Below are positions 22,160 through 31,740 of a stretch of DNA of 56,349 bases, one piece after another; position 1 is the stretch's first letter; each line of letters begins with the position of its first letter. Location of the stretch: NCBI GenBank assembly GCA_015501585.1, contig JADNRY010000391.1, forward strand, positions 1-56,349, given 5' to 3'. This DNA comes from Rhodocollybia butyracea (taxonomy: Eukaryota; Basidiomycota; Agaricomycetes; Agaricales; Omphalotaceae). The notes beneath the pieces are model-generated. The model ran no database searches. It was not told the origin of the DNA and saw nothing but the letters and a program-made list of their open reading frames with translations. Position numbers and translations under genes: made by a program.

Positions 22160-24285
22160 ACTTAGGTGAGTTTTGGTGTTCTTGTCATATCTCCTTCAGT
22201 TTTCACTCAATTTCTTCGATGTAGAGCTCGTTTAGATCCCCTAGGGACCCTCTCCCCACCGCTTCAATATTGTTTGAATAGCTCCCCATCGTGGTTACTG
22301 TCCCCAGGTCAGTCTCACTTAGGTGATTTTCGCTGTTTTTGCCATAATTCCATCAGTTCTTATTCAATTTCTTTCGTCCAGGGCTCGTTTAGATCCCCCT
22401 AGGTACCCCCTCACTGTCGCTGTACTCACGCCAGAGCAATTCCCAACTTTTTCCATCTCTCTCTCATCATATAGGTGATTTTCAATGTTTTTGCCATAAC
22501 TTCTTCAATTTTCACTCAATTTTTCCGAGGTAGGGCCCGTTCACATTTGCTTAGGACCCTCTCCATGCTCCTCTACTCACTTCTTGGTCACCTTCCATCT
22601 TGGTCATCTCCCCCTGGTCAGTCTCACTTAGGTGATTTTCGCTGTATTTGCCATAATTCCATCAGTTCTTATTCAATTTCTTTCGTCCAGGGCTCGTTTA
22701 GATCCCCTAGGTACCCCCTCACTATCGCCTTACTCACGCTAGAGCAATTCCCAACTTTTTTTATCACTCTCTCATCATATAGGTGGTTTTCAATGTTTTT
22801 GCCATAACTTCTTCAATTTTCACTCAATTTTTCCGAGGTAGGGCCCGTTCACATTCGCTTAGGACCCTCTCCATGCTCCTTCACTCACTTCCTGGTCACT
22901 TTCCATCTTGTTCATCTCCCCCTGGTCAGTCTCACTTAGGTGATTTTCGCTGTATTTGCCATATTTCCATCAGTTTCCATTCGATTTCTTTCGTCCAGGG
23001 CTCGTTTAGATCCCCTAGGTACCCCCTCACTATCGCCTTACTCACGCTAGAGCAATTCCCAACTTTTTTTATCACTCTCTCATCATATAGGTGATTTTCA
23101 ATGTTTTTGCCATAACTCCTTCAATTTTCACTCAATTTTTCCGAGGTAGGGCCCGTTCACATTCGCTTAGGACCCTCTCTATGCTCCTCTACTCACTTCT
23201 TGATCACCTTTCATCTTGGTCATCTCACCCTGGTCAGTCTCACTTAGGTGATTTTCGCTGTTTTTTTGCCATATTTCCCTCAGTTCTCATTCAATTTCTT
23301 TCGTCCAGGGTTCGTTTAGATCCCCTAGGTACCCCCTCACTATCGCCTTACTCACGCTAGAGCAATTCCCAACTTTTTTTATCACTCTCTCATCATATAG
23401 GTGGTTTTCAATGTTTTTGCCATAACTTCTTCAATTTTCACTCAATTTTTCCGAGGTAGGGCCCGTTCACATTCGCTTAGGACCCTCTCCATGCTCCTTC
23501 ACTCACTTCCTGGTCACTTTCCATCTTGTTCATCTCCCCCTGGTCAGTCTCACTTAGGTGATTTTCGCTGTATTTGCCATATTTCCATCAGTTTCCATTC
23601 GATTTCTTTCGTCCAGGGCTCGTTTAGATCCCTAGGTACCCCCTCACTATCGCCTTACTCACGCTAGAGCAATTCCCAACTTTTTCCATCTCTCTCTCGT
23701 CATATAGGTGATTTTCAATGTTTTTGCCATAACTCCTTCAATTTTCACTCAATTTTTCCGAGGTAGGGCCCGTTCACATTCGCTTAGGACCCTCTCTATG
23801 CTCCTCTACTCACTTCTTGATCACCTTTCATCTTGGTCATCTCACCCTGGTCAGTCTCACTTAGGTGATTTTCGCTGTTTTTGCCATATTTCCCTCAGTT
23901 CTCATTCAATTTCTTTCGTCCAGGGTTCGTTTAGATCCCCTAGGTACCCCCTCACTATTGCCTTACTCACGCTAGAGCAATTCCCAACTTTTTCCATCTC
24001 TCTCTCGTCATATAGGTGATTTTCAATGTTTTTGCCATAACTCCTTCAATTTTCACTCAATTTTTCCGAGGTAGGGCCCATTCACATTCACTTAGGACCC
24101 TCTCCATGCTCCTCCACTCACTTCTTGGTCACTTTCCATCTTGGTCATCTCACCCTGGTCAGTCTCATTTAGGTGGTTTTTCCTGTTTTTGCCATATTCC
24201 CCTCAGTTTTCATTCCATTTCTTTGTTATAGGGCTCGTTTAGATTCCCTAGGTACCCCCTTACTATTGCTGTACTCACGCTAAAC
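22160..24285 (+). repeat. Satellite array, right arm: ~308-bp dimeric units
   Basis: Six main units start at 22475, 22783, 23091, 23401, 23708 and 24016 (spacing 307-310 bp), preceded by a diverged unit at about 22160-22470. They are inverted relative to the left arm. Units show alternating versions: those at 22783 and 23401 share the variant CTTCACTCACTTCCTGG, while those at 23091 and 23708 share TTGATCACCTTTCATC, which hints at a higher-order period of about 616 bp. Confidence 0.95.
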
Positions 24286-24399
24286 TTTGCTATTATCTTA
24301 TGTTATTATCATTTATTTTGTACTTTGTTTGTATACAAATTACATCATTTGAACACTTAGTTGTTGTGACTTGAATGTTCTTGAAGTAATATGTTGCCT

Positions 24400-24560
24400 A
24401 CTCACAGGTGGCTTGAGATTGACTTGGGACTACTCTAGCTGAGTTCAGGCTGACTTGAGACTGACTTGAGTTGCCTTGAAGTTGCTCAAGTTACCCAAGT
24501 TGGCTTGAAGTTGGCTTGAAGCTGGTTTGAAGTTGGTTTGAAGTTGGCTTCAGTGGATTG
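24400..24560 (-). repeat. Minisatellite of CTTGAAGTTGG-type units (right flank)
   Basis: Short degenerate units such as GACTTGAGTTGCC and GGCTTGAAGTTGG repeat in tandem. On the minus strand they read CCAACTTCAAG, close to the left-flank word CAACTTGAGG, so the flanks also look inverted with respect to each other. Confidence 0.75.
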
Positions 24561-24584
24561 AAATAGATCAACCTTGCATTGAGT

Positions 24585-24622
24585 GCTGTATGGCCCCCAA
24601 TGACCATTGGGGGCCATACAGC
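24585..24622. repeat. Perfect 18-bp palindrome with 2-base loop
   Basis: The arm gctgtatggcccccaatg (24585-24602) is followed by AC and then its exact reverse complement (24605-24622). It lies just outside the right minisatellite. It could form a strong hairpin; it is not followed by a T run and no gene ends here, so a terminator role is not supported. Confidence 0.9.
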
Positions 24623-24802
24623 CCTCAGGCTGGCTGAAGGGTCATCCAGGTTGGCTCAACTCTCCTTGAGTAAAGGGGGTATTTTCCTGATGGAGAAAGC
24701 TGGTCAAGGAAAAACCGTCTCTCATAGCAGTCCTTGCATTGATCCCTGTGCTGTTGTAGCGTGGGGACTCTGTTCCGCGTATGTATTGCTATCTGGTTGC
24801 CT

Positions 24803-24954
24803 GTCTGTGACAGTGGCTATTGTTCGACAGAAAAGGCAACCCGGGTAATAATCAGAACGTAAAATTTGTGTCGGGCAACTTCCTCGTGTACGCAACATAC
24901 GATTTCCCATCTGCGACAGTGGCTATTGTTCGACTAAAAAGGTAACACAGGTCA
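24803..24954 (+). repeat. Short direct repeat, two copies of ~45 bp
   Basis: A block containing GACAGTGGCTATTGTTCGAC and then AAAAGGCAACCCGGGT occurs at about 24803-24846 and again, slightly changed, at about 24909-24954. The spacing is about 106 bp. Function unknown. Confidence 0.75.
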
Positions 24955-26455
24955 TCCTCAGCGTGTAAGATTTTCCCCTTGATTTGGAGTTTGATATTGA
25001 TATCGATAAGCATAGTATTAATATTAAAGACATCACTCAACAGCGTATCATGACAGACTGACAGTCGTGTATTGAAGAAGAATAGAGTCGAGTGAATATA
25101 GCTACAGATCCATCAAGCGTACATGTGTATCGGGATCGAGCTCCAGTGCATGCATACGGTAACTCGGGGAGGTCGACCGACGAACGCAAATGAAAGGGAA
25201 GAACGTCAGTTATTAGGCCCTATTAGGCTCGAAGAAACCACGATAACGCCCTAGAGCCAGATAAGCACGACATCGCCGCTTGGAATGGCATGTCGTTAAT
25301 AATATCCGTGCTACCAGTGATAAGTTCCTTACCCCAAAATTTATATCAAAGAAGTTGGGGAAGGCCTTCATGGGAACGAATCTCAAGCGGAAAGGCATAT
25401 GTGGAAGGTTGACGGGTCATATATTGAAATAACTGCCAACTTTCTTCCATGGCGAGGTTGGATCCAGTAGTAAGTATCGCAAGCATTTATTCTTCAAACA
25501 CGGCGGAAATAGTCGAATTAGATTGGGCAGCCCTCGCAATTCACGTGCGTAAGTAGGCACGGTCTAGGCTACGACCATTCGGCTCACAGAAATTACTTGG
25601 TTTTATGCAACACACGTCTTTTTGATAGTTGGGGAGGAAAATCGTTCGTTAATCTCAGTGAATCACTTCGTACTGAACATAATGGGATAATTGGACACCC
25701 GGCGCTCCGTGTTCCTCGGATGCATTTCGTAGTTTCGCCTATGAGTTTGCCCCATATACGTCGTATGCGCTTGACCAATCTCTCGCATCCTTTTCTGTAC
25801 TTATCTCTCTCATTCTCCTCGCTTCCTTCGGGCTATTCCATCACTCTATATATATTCTATACTACAATCCACTGCAAGGACCTGGCAAGGACACTAATGC
25901 TGCCGACCAATGCTTAATCTGGTAGAGAGTTCACTCTCGCTCTGTTTCCTTGGGAACTCATTTGGATTCTTTTCTTGTGAAAAGAAGGACGTTCACGCCT
26001 TACTTTTGCCGAGCCGGCTGCTCTCAACCGTCCTTCCCAACGTTCGATCGCTGGACAAGCCAAAGAGAAACCCAAGTAACTAACACTGAAATAACTAGAA
26101 CTCTAGTATACATGTATACAGAAGCGAGCCATAAAGATAACTCGGTTCTCCCGGGTGAAACAGATAATTTGACTCTGTTGCAGACCGTTGCATTTGAGGG
26201 ACTAGTCACCTTCGGCTGGTAGAGGCAGACTGGGTTACTATCTCCTCAGGGCTCGCCAGCCGTAGGGAGTGACTGTTTGTTGCTGGACGGGACTACTTTC
26301 AGTTATGCCAATTGGGCCATGGAATCGATGCAATCCCTCCTTAATCAACTTTTCCCACCGCCCAATGCAGGGGAGGTCAAACTCGATTTTTGATGCGGAT
26401 GCGACTATTTAAGTCTAGCATTACCAAGACAAATATAACAAAGCTAGACCTAGAT
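24955..26455. other. No gene recognised
   Basis: Several open stretches of 60-100 codons occur on both strands, but none shows a family motif or a consistent splice structure. A minus-strand segment at 25213-25398 is protein-like (MPFRLRFVPMKAFPNFF) but isolated. Confidence 0.35.
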
Positions 26456-27373
26456 CTATGCTCCTGGCTTTCCTGAAGGATCAGGATGGAGGGAGCCCTG
26501 GCGTGATTGAGAGTACTTTTTTTTATTTTGTTGGCGGGTGCGCCCAGTAACGAGTGAGCTTTGGAGGATCCAGCTCGGTTTTCCCGCCGCTGTCAGCCTC
26601 AACACACGACCCGGAAACTCTGGGTGCCGAAACAAATTCTTCATATCAACGGGCTGCCATCCTAGCACTCCGTTTTGTTCGAGCCAGATCCAAACCTGGT
26701 ATCCACCGTCTTTTAGGTTTCTATGGACATAAAGCGTTGCGAGATTGGCTGGTGTGAGTGTTTCTGAGGGCGGGCGATCCAAGTCGCGCATGAACTGGCT
26801 ACAGTGCCAGGCCGTGACCCCTTCTTCTCCTTGAGAGTGGAAATCAGAGGTCTCCAGCTTTGTAGGGCCGAACTCGACTCCAACAATCGGGGGGGCTTGA
26901 TCTTCCAAGTAATATTTAGAGGGTTTGTGCGGCGACAAAAAAGTAACAGGGGCTGGCTTTTTTGAAGCTACATACAATCAGCCATAGACGAAGTCCTCAG
27001 CCCGCCTCTTACCTGGGGCCCCACTGGGAGGTTTAGGAGGAGGCCTTTTATTAAATTAGTGACAATGATACTGATGAGTTGAAATAGCTTGCTCACGTTT
27101 TTGAGGACGACTTGCCACTACTGCGGCAATCTGTGAGACAGATAATTTGTAGTAAGAGACAACCCACTAATGCCTTGGATCATCATAGATTTTTTGGACA
27201 GCGCCGTCATCATCTTTCACGTAGCGATAGAAATCATGTCCTTGGTTTCTGTACCAATTCCACTGCAAGTATACTGGTGAGTTCTAAGATAGGTCTAAGA
27301 TATCCGTACTGACGGTGGGCGTGTAATTGATCGAGTCTTGGTTATCCTCGATATCTGGGTTCGTAGGTTCCAT
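26456..27373 (-). CDS. Hypothetical protein, multi-exon, unknown
   Basis: ATG at 27373; stop at 26456. Four or five inferred introns join an acidic N-terminus (MEPTNPDIEDNQDS), a short aromatic exon (NWYRNQGHDFYRYVKDDDG), a Pro/Ser/Lys-rich linker (SKTPPPKPPSGAP) and a large last exon. The last exon has a compact, folded-domain-like composition: VGVEFGPTKLET, GEEGVTAWHCSQFMRDLD, TLYVHRN and GGYQVWIWLEQNG. The spliced frame is open throughout, which supports a functional gene. I recognise no family. The small exons between 26990 and 27120 are the least certain. Confidence 0.5.
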
Positions 27374-27639
27374 GATGGTGGGGAAGATCCTGGAGGATCG
27401 CAATCGATTTTGTCATTTATATAATATACTACACCCCGGTTAATTTAGCATGTGCTTTCGGTCTACTACTATGTACTATAAAACTTTCATCAATAAGCTA
27501 ATATGGGGCACTGATTTCGGATACTTATGTCACACACAATCAATTCTCGAACTTTGGTCTCGGAAGTACGACTACCAGCCCCTTTCTAAGGAAGGAAGAA
27601 ACCAGCCAAGTATGGACATATCCAGCTGTCTCTTGCGAT

Positions 27640-27745
27640 CCCAGGCATGTATGTGGCGCCATACATGTAGCGGGACCCCCGACTGCCTGCTCCTAAGTGG
27701 GACCACGTCAGTTACACCACCGCCACCACCGCCACCACCAAAGAA
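27640..27745 (+). mobile_element. LINE 3' end relic with CCACCG-type tail
   Basis: The sequence around TGTAGCGGGACCCCCGACTG and AAGTGGGACCACGTC aligns with 37690-37740 (TGTAGCGTGGAAGCCGGCTG, AATGGGACCGCGCCGG), where it follows a LINE coding relic. Here the homology ends in a CACCACCGCCACCACCGCC tract, whereas the other copy ends in a CCTA tract. This fits two 5'-truncated insertions of related non-LTR elements with different simple-sequence tails. Confidence 0.6.
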
Positions 27746-27782
27746 AATGCTTGTTTGCATATATAAAGCTGGACCCAAGACT

Positions 27783-27945
27783 ATGTCCGGTATGAACCCA
27801 ATTGAACATCCCTAGGTTTTTTTCGTTACTAATCGGTATGTGTTCCGTTGATATTAGAAATATGTTTATCCATATGTTTTCTCATTTTCCCTCCACTCTC
27901 CTGAAAATGGGTACGTTGGCTCGAAAATCCGTAAAAATCTGGGTC
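27783..27945 (+). pseudogene. Relic of the HMG-box-like gene (5572-6302)
   Basis: From 27788 the sequence follows the exon 3/intron/exon 4 boundary of the HMG-like gene (GTATGA.CCCAATTGAACAT, then the intron and ATTAGAAATATGTTT). It then skips most of exon 4 and resumes at the last intron (TATGTTTTCTC) and at exon 5 (GAAAATGGGTACGTTGGCTCGAAAA). An internal deletion removes most of the HMG box. It is therefore a decayed genomic (not retro-) copy. Confidence 0.8.
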
Positions 27946-28656
27946 ATAGCGGCTCAATCTACCCATAAAGCCCTCGAAATCGTCCAAATGATGCTCGTAC
28001 CTATGAGTGGTCTGCCGCGATCTTTCCAAAAGATTCGTTTTATTCTTAATGTATTTAATGTAGGACCGAACCTTATCTCTATCGAAACATCTCACTTGCA
28101 ACACCCTCGCAGACTATATTCCTAGTTGCCGCATCTCGCAAATCAACTATCACCGCCTCGATTCAATCACTCATCGTCGCTTGCTCGCCAGATCTTGACA
28201 ATTGTTCTGCACTTGCACACCGCGTTCGCAACAGTGCGGCGACAAGCTTGGTATTAGACGGCGGGCTTGAAACCTGGATAATTTTGGATGTGAGCGATGG
28301 GGTTATGCCTGTTCTAGACACTTTCCTACCCGCAACTGTAAAGCTGACTTTGGACTTGAGCGGCACCGGAACTTTCAACTTAGGCGACCCACAAGATTTG
28401 CCGAGTTTGCGTGTGAGTTGAGGTTGGAATGGAATTTTGAGTGGCTTTGGCGCAGAGGACGCAGAAGATAGGTCTGTGCTTTATATATAAGCGTGAACGA
28501 CACGTTTTAGGAAAATCTAATCAAAAACATATGACTTAGATAAAGCAGAGATCACATGACTCTGAGAGAATGATGACCTGTTCAAACGACGTTCATCTCA
28601 ACTTCGTCGTTCAAATGTCAGATCCGGGATAACTTCGCTTGAAGTGAAAGTCAACT
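27946..28656. other. No gene recognised
   Basis: Short open stretches only. A minus-strand frame at 28163-28378 (SKVSFTVAGRKVSRTG) is protein-like but isolated, and a plus-strand reading is broken by stops. Confidence 0.35.
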
Positions 28657-31128
28657 ATGGCTCGATCAAAATCGCATCCAGCGACTTTCTATGAAGGACG
28701 TAAATACCTACCCATCGATTACAAGCCCGACTACCCTCGCTACTATATGAAAACCGCCAAGCAGACCACGGAGAGTTTCACCGATGAGAAGCTACAGGAC
28801 GACTCGGACGAGAACCAGGACGACTCGGACGAGAACCAGGACGACTCGGACGAGAGCCAGTACGATGAAAGTCAGGATGAGGGGTGCCAGGGCGATAAGA
28901 GCCAGAATGAGAGCCAGGATGGCGTCGATTCGTTAGCCAAGGCGAGCCAAAAGTTGCCTCCAGCGACATACAGTGCCGTTCAGAAATGCCCCGCTGTTCT
29001 CACCCAATTTGCTAAGAACTCCGGTAGGTCTGTTGCCTTCCTCACGAGCCTTTGTTCACGTTCATTCTATAGCGCCCGCTCCATGGATGGACGAGTCGGA
29101 AATATATTGCCTGGAGATATACTAGTGTCCTCACCCAATACAGATGTTTTGTATCTTCCTTCGCTTGCCACATGCCATGTGCGTATGAGACGCGATAACC
29201 GCTTCGGATGTGACGACCCTCTCCTTTACCCCAGCCCTTTTCTTTACAAAGAGCTCATCTAGCCCTTATCAAAAGTCCATCGCCAGATCCCAAGCACAAG
29301 TTCCACTACGCTTGGGCGATCCCAACTGATAGTGATTTCCTTAAACATCCCTGCAGCAGCATATGTTCAGGTTTAGGCACACTTGAGGAGACCTTTCAAG
29401 TAGAGCTTACTCAATTAGCAGACGACGTGCTCCAACACATGCCCTCTGCCTATGCTGAGAGTGACGAGTATCTTACTTCTGGGTCCACGCAAATCAAACG
29501 CCTGCTGGATCGCTTACATCTCGCAGCTTCTCGAGAAGAGATTTTCCTCCGAGTTGCGTGTCTTCAGCGACAAATTCTCGAGTTGAACGCCCGTAATCAT
29601 TGGTTAGGGCCTAGATGGCAAAGACGACTCAAAGATGCCGAAGCTCGCAGAAAAGTCCATAAACCAGTTGATATCGTTGGAACTTTCACAGAGGATTCGG
29701 GTCACCTGGACCTGCTCTTTCACTTGGGTATTCCGGTATGGTTTGTTCGCCACGTCTCCAAGACACCTGAAGCTCGGGTTAACAAAATTGTTCCATTCAT
29801 AAGTGAAGGTTTTCAGCAGCAGTTATCACTTCCTTCCGGCATGATATAGACTGTAGGGACGCAACGCCGGCGCGTCGAACTGTATACGACGGCCCCGCTG
29901 AAAAGCCAGAGCGCTATATCGCAATGGCAGCTTATGTCCGCTCCTTGTTCAATTATCCCGGCCTTTTTGGATCTTCGGAAACTCGCATCGCGAATGCACA
30001 TAATGCTTTTCAACCTTCTTCAGGGCCTCCCACCACCTCTTCTTCCACCGCTCGTAACCAGCCTTGTGAGTTTGTATTGGTCCCTTCATGTGTCCGAATA
30101 CTTATCAGCTGCAGATCCCACGCAACAGCGCAACAAGCCTGTTACAAGCCGACGAGTAAACACGTTTCTTGAAATGCCCCCGTCTGTTCCGATATGGGAA
30201 AACGCCCTCGATCTACTCTCAGGTTGCAACCAAAACCCTCTCTAAAAGCAGCGAGATCGCCAGCGGTTACCATCTTCCACCTCCTTGTTTTTTCCTCGCT
30301 CCTCAGGATGTCAAGACAAGGAGTAATCTATTTCATGGGTGGCTGAGAATGCGTGATCTTGTCCTTTATCTTCTCGCCAGCCCGACTTGTGACAGTCTCT
30401 GCTTTTCCTGCGATGAATGGCGCGTTCTTTTGGATACCGCTGCAGGTTTCTGGAGTCCAAATACCTCTGAACAGGAGACAAAAAGAGGTAACCAACGTCT
30501 TCAGGTGATGGCGGCCATCGAGAAATCCCTGCAGCGGAGCTCAATTAGCTTGAAGCTGGAGGCGATTGCACCTCAGGTCACGGACTTCAAAGAGCAGAAC
30601 CTACTACAATCTAAGCCGCCAGAGGCTACAATCTGCCGTCGCATTCTATGGGAGGTCAATGAACTCAATTTTCGCCAGGAATTGATCTCGCTTGATCGTC
30701 AACTTGATACAAGTCACAGAAGCTCAGTGGACCGTAGGGACGTGCTTGATGCTTGCTGGGCGGGGTACGCTGATAACGTTGACGACCTGAAGGGAAACGA
30801 AGGCTTGGCGGCAGAGGTATCAGAGGATCGTCTACCCTTTTTGCGTGCTTTGCATAGGGTGATGTCGACCTGGAGGGGTCACAGGCCAGCCGAGTTGCTC
30901 GAGAGCTTGCCGGAGAACCTCCAAGTCCATGGTTCTAGTCTTGTAGTTGAGCGTTTTGAATGCGCGCTGGCAAGCTTCTATACCTCATCGTTTTTGGATG
31001 TATTTGGTCGCGCGGCTTCAATTCCACGCCGTTCTAATGGCTTTCCGCTAGCTTATTGGCCCTTTTATTTTTCAAATCCATCGTTTACAAAACCTTGTAC
31101 TTCGTGCTTTGATAATGTGTGTAACTAG
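28657..31128 (+). pseudogene. Frame-broken member of a large hypothetical protein family of basidiomycetes
   Basis: Three long open pieces on the plus strand follow one another in different frames. 28657-29262 starts with ATG and holds three DDSDENQ-type acidic repeats, then PGDILVSSPNTDVLYL. After a stop at 29262 the frame shifts to a piece with PDPKHKFHYAWAIPT and, at 29427-29849, RLHLAASREEIFLRVACLQ, TFTEDSGHLDLLFHLGIPVW and VRHVSKTPEARVNK. A further shift leads to AEKPERYIAMAAYVRSLF and, from 30169, a 319-codon frame with ILWEVNELNFRQELISLDRQ and ending near VFGRAASIPRR. From memory of basidiomycete proteomes, these pieces in this order look like one ~900-1,000 residue protein of an expanded family without a named domain. 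At least two frame breaks make this copy look dead, unless some are unrecognised introns. Confidence 0.55.
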
Positions 31129-31337
31129 AGCTCTACAGTTTTCTATGCAGTTTCTCTAGCCTCTGAATCCATCTGCAGTAACCTGCATCCTCCGTTTTTT
31201 TTGTTTTCTTGTTTTTTTTGTCGGGTCTCGCTACTGGGTTAGTGGTTGTTCAGCCCGTTTGCCTACAGCATGCGGTTACTACGCAGAATAGTCCAGATCT
31301 TACCTGCAGGTTGTGAGGGTGCCTAAGCACTGGCACG

Positions 31338-31740
31338 GTTACATAGAGCTTCATGCCGTGGTAAAAGGCTGAGGTACAAGTTACATAGAGCTTCATGCCG
31401 CGGTGAAAGGCTGAGATACAACAAGAGCTACTACTCCCGGATCCCGCGGAACTGGAGGCTATGTAGACCGCGTAGGATGGTTGTCGAGGACGAGTGCCAT
31501 ACCCTCCTGCTATGCGAAGCCCTTATCATGCTTGCGAGAGCGGCTCTATATGAGACCTGCAGGAGCTGCATAGGGCACAGGGGCTCCCTGCAAGCAGGGT
31601 TTAAATCTGGACTGGTTTAATATAGCTGGCTTTCCTTTACAAAGCTCCCATAAATATTTATCATAAAATGGTGTTCTATCTTTCACGAAAGCACTGCGTC
31701 TGAGGATATCTTCTTTTTGGATTGCATTCAAGACGCTAAG
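31338..31740 (+). mobile_element. LINE (non-LTR retrotransposon) C-terminal relic
   Basis: The frame ERLRYNKSYYSRIPRNWRLC, followed by VVEDECHTLLLCEALIMLAR, aligns with ERLRYAERYT...SEWRLCRFC...HALISC in the relic at 37020-37770. This is the Cys/His motif near the C-terminus of fungal LINE polyproteins. A 42-bp direct duplication (31338-31379 and 31380-31421) lies at its start. The frame is interrupted and only a short 3' piece remains. Confidence 0.6.

Noticed and set aside
19963..24231. Chains of 103-codon open frames through both satellite arms
   Set aside because: They follow the 308-bp repeat, change frame from one unit to the next, overlap by ATG/stop, and occur on the strand set by arm orientation; this is a by-product of a repeat lacking stops in one frame, not protein coding.
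27711..27740. CACCACCGCC tract read as a Gly or Pro repeat protein
   Set aside because: The alignment with 37690-37770 shows it is the simple-sequence tail of a LINE relic.
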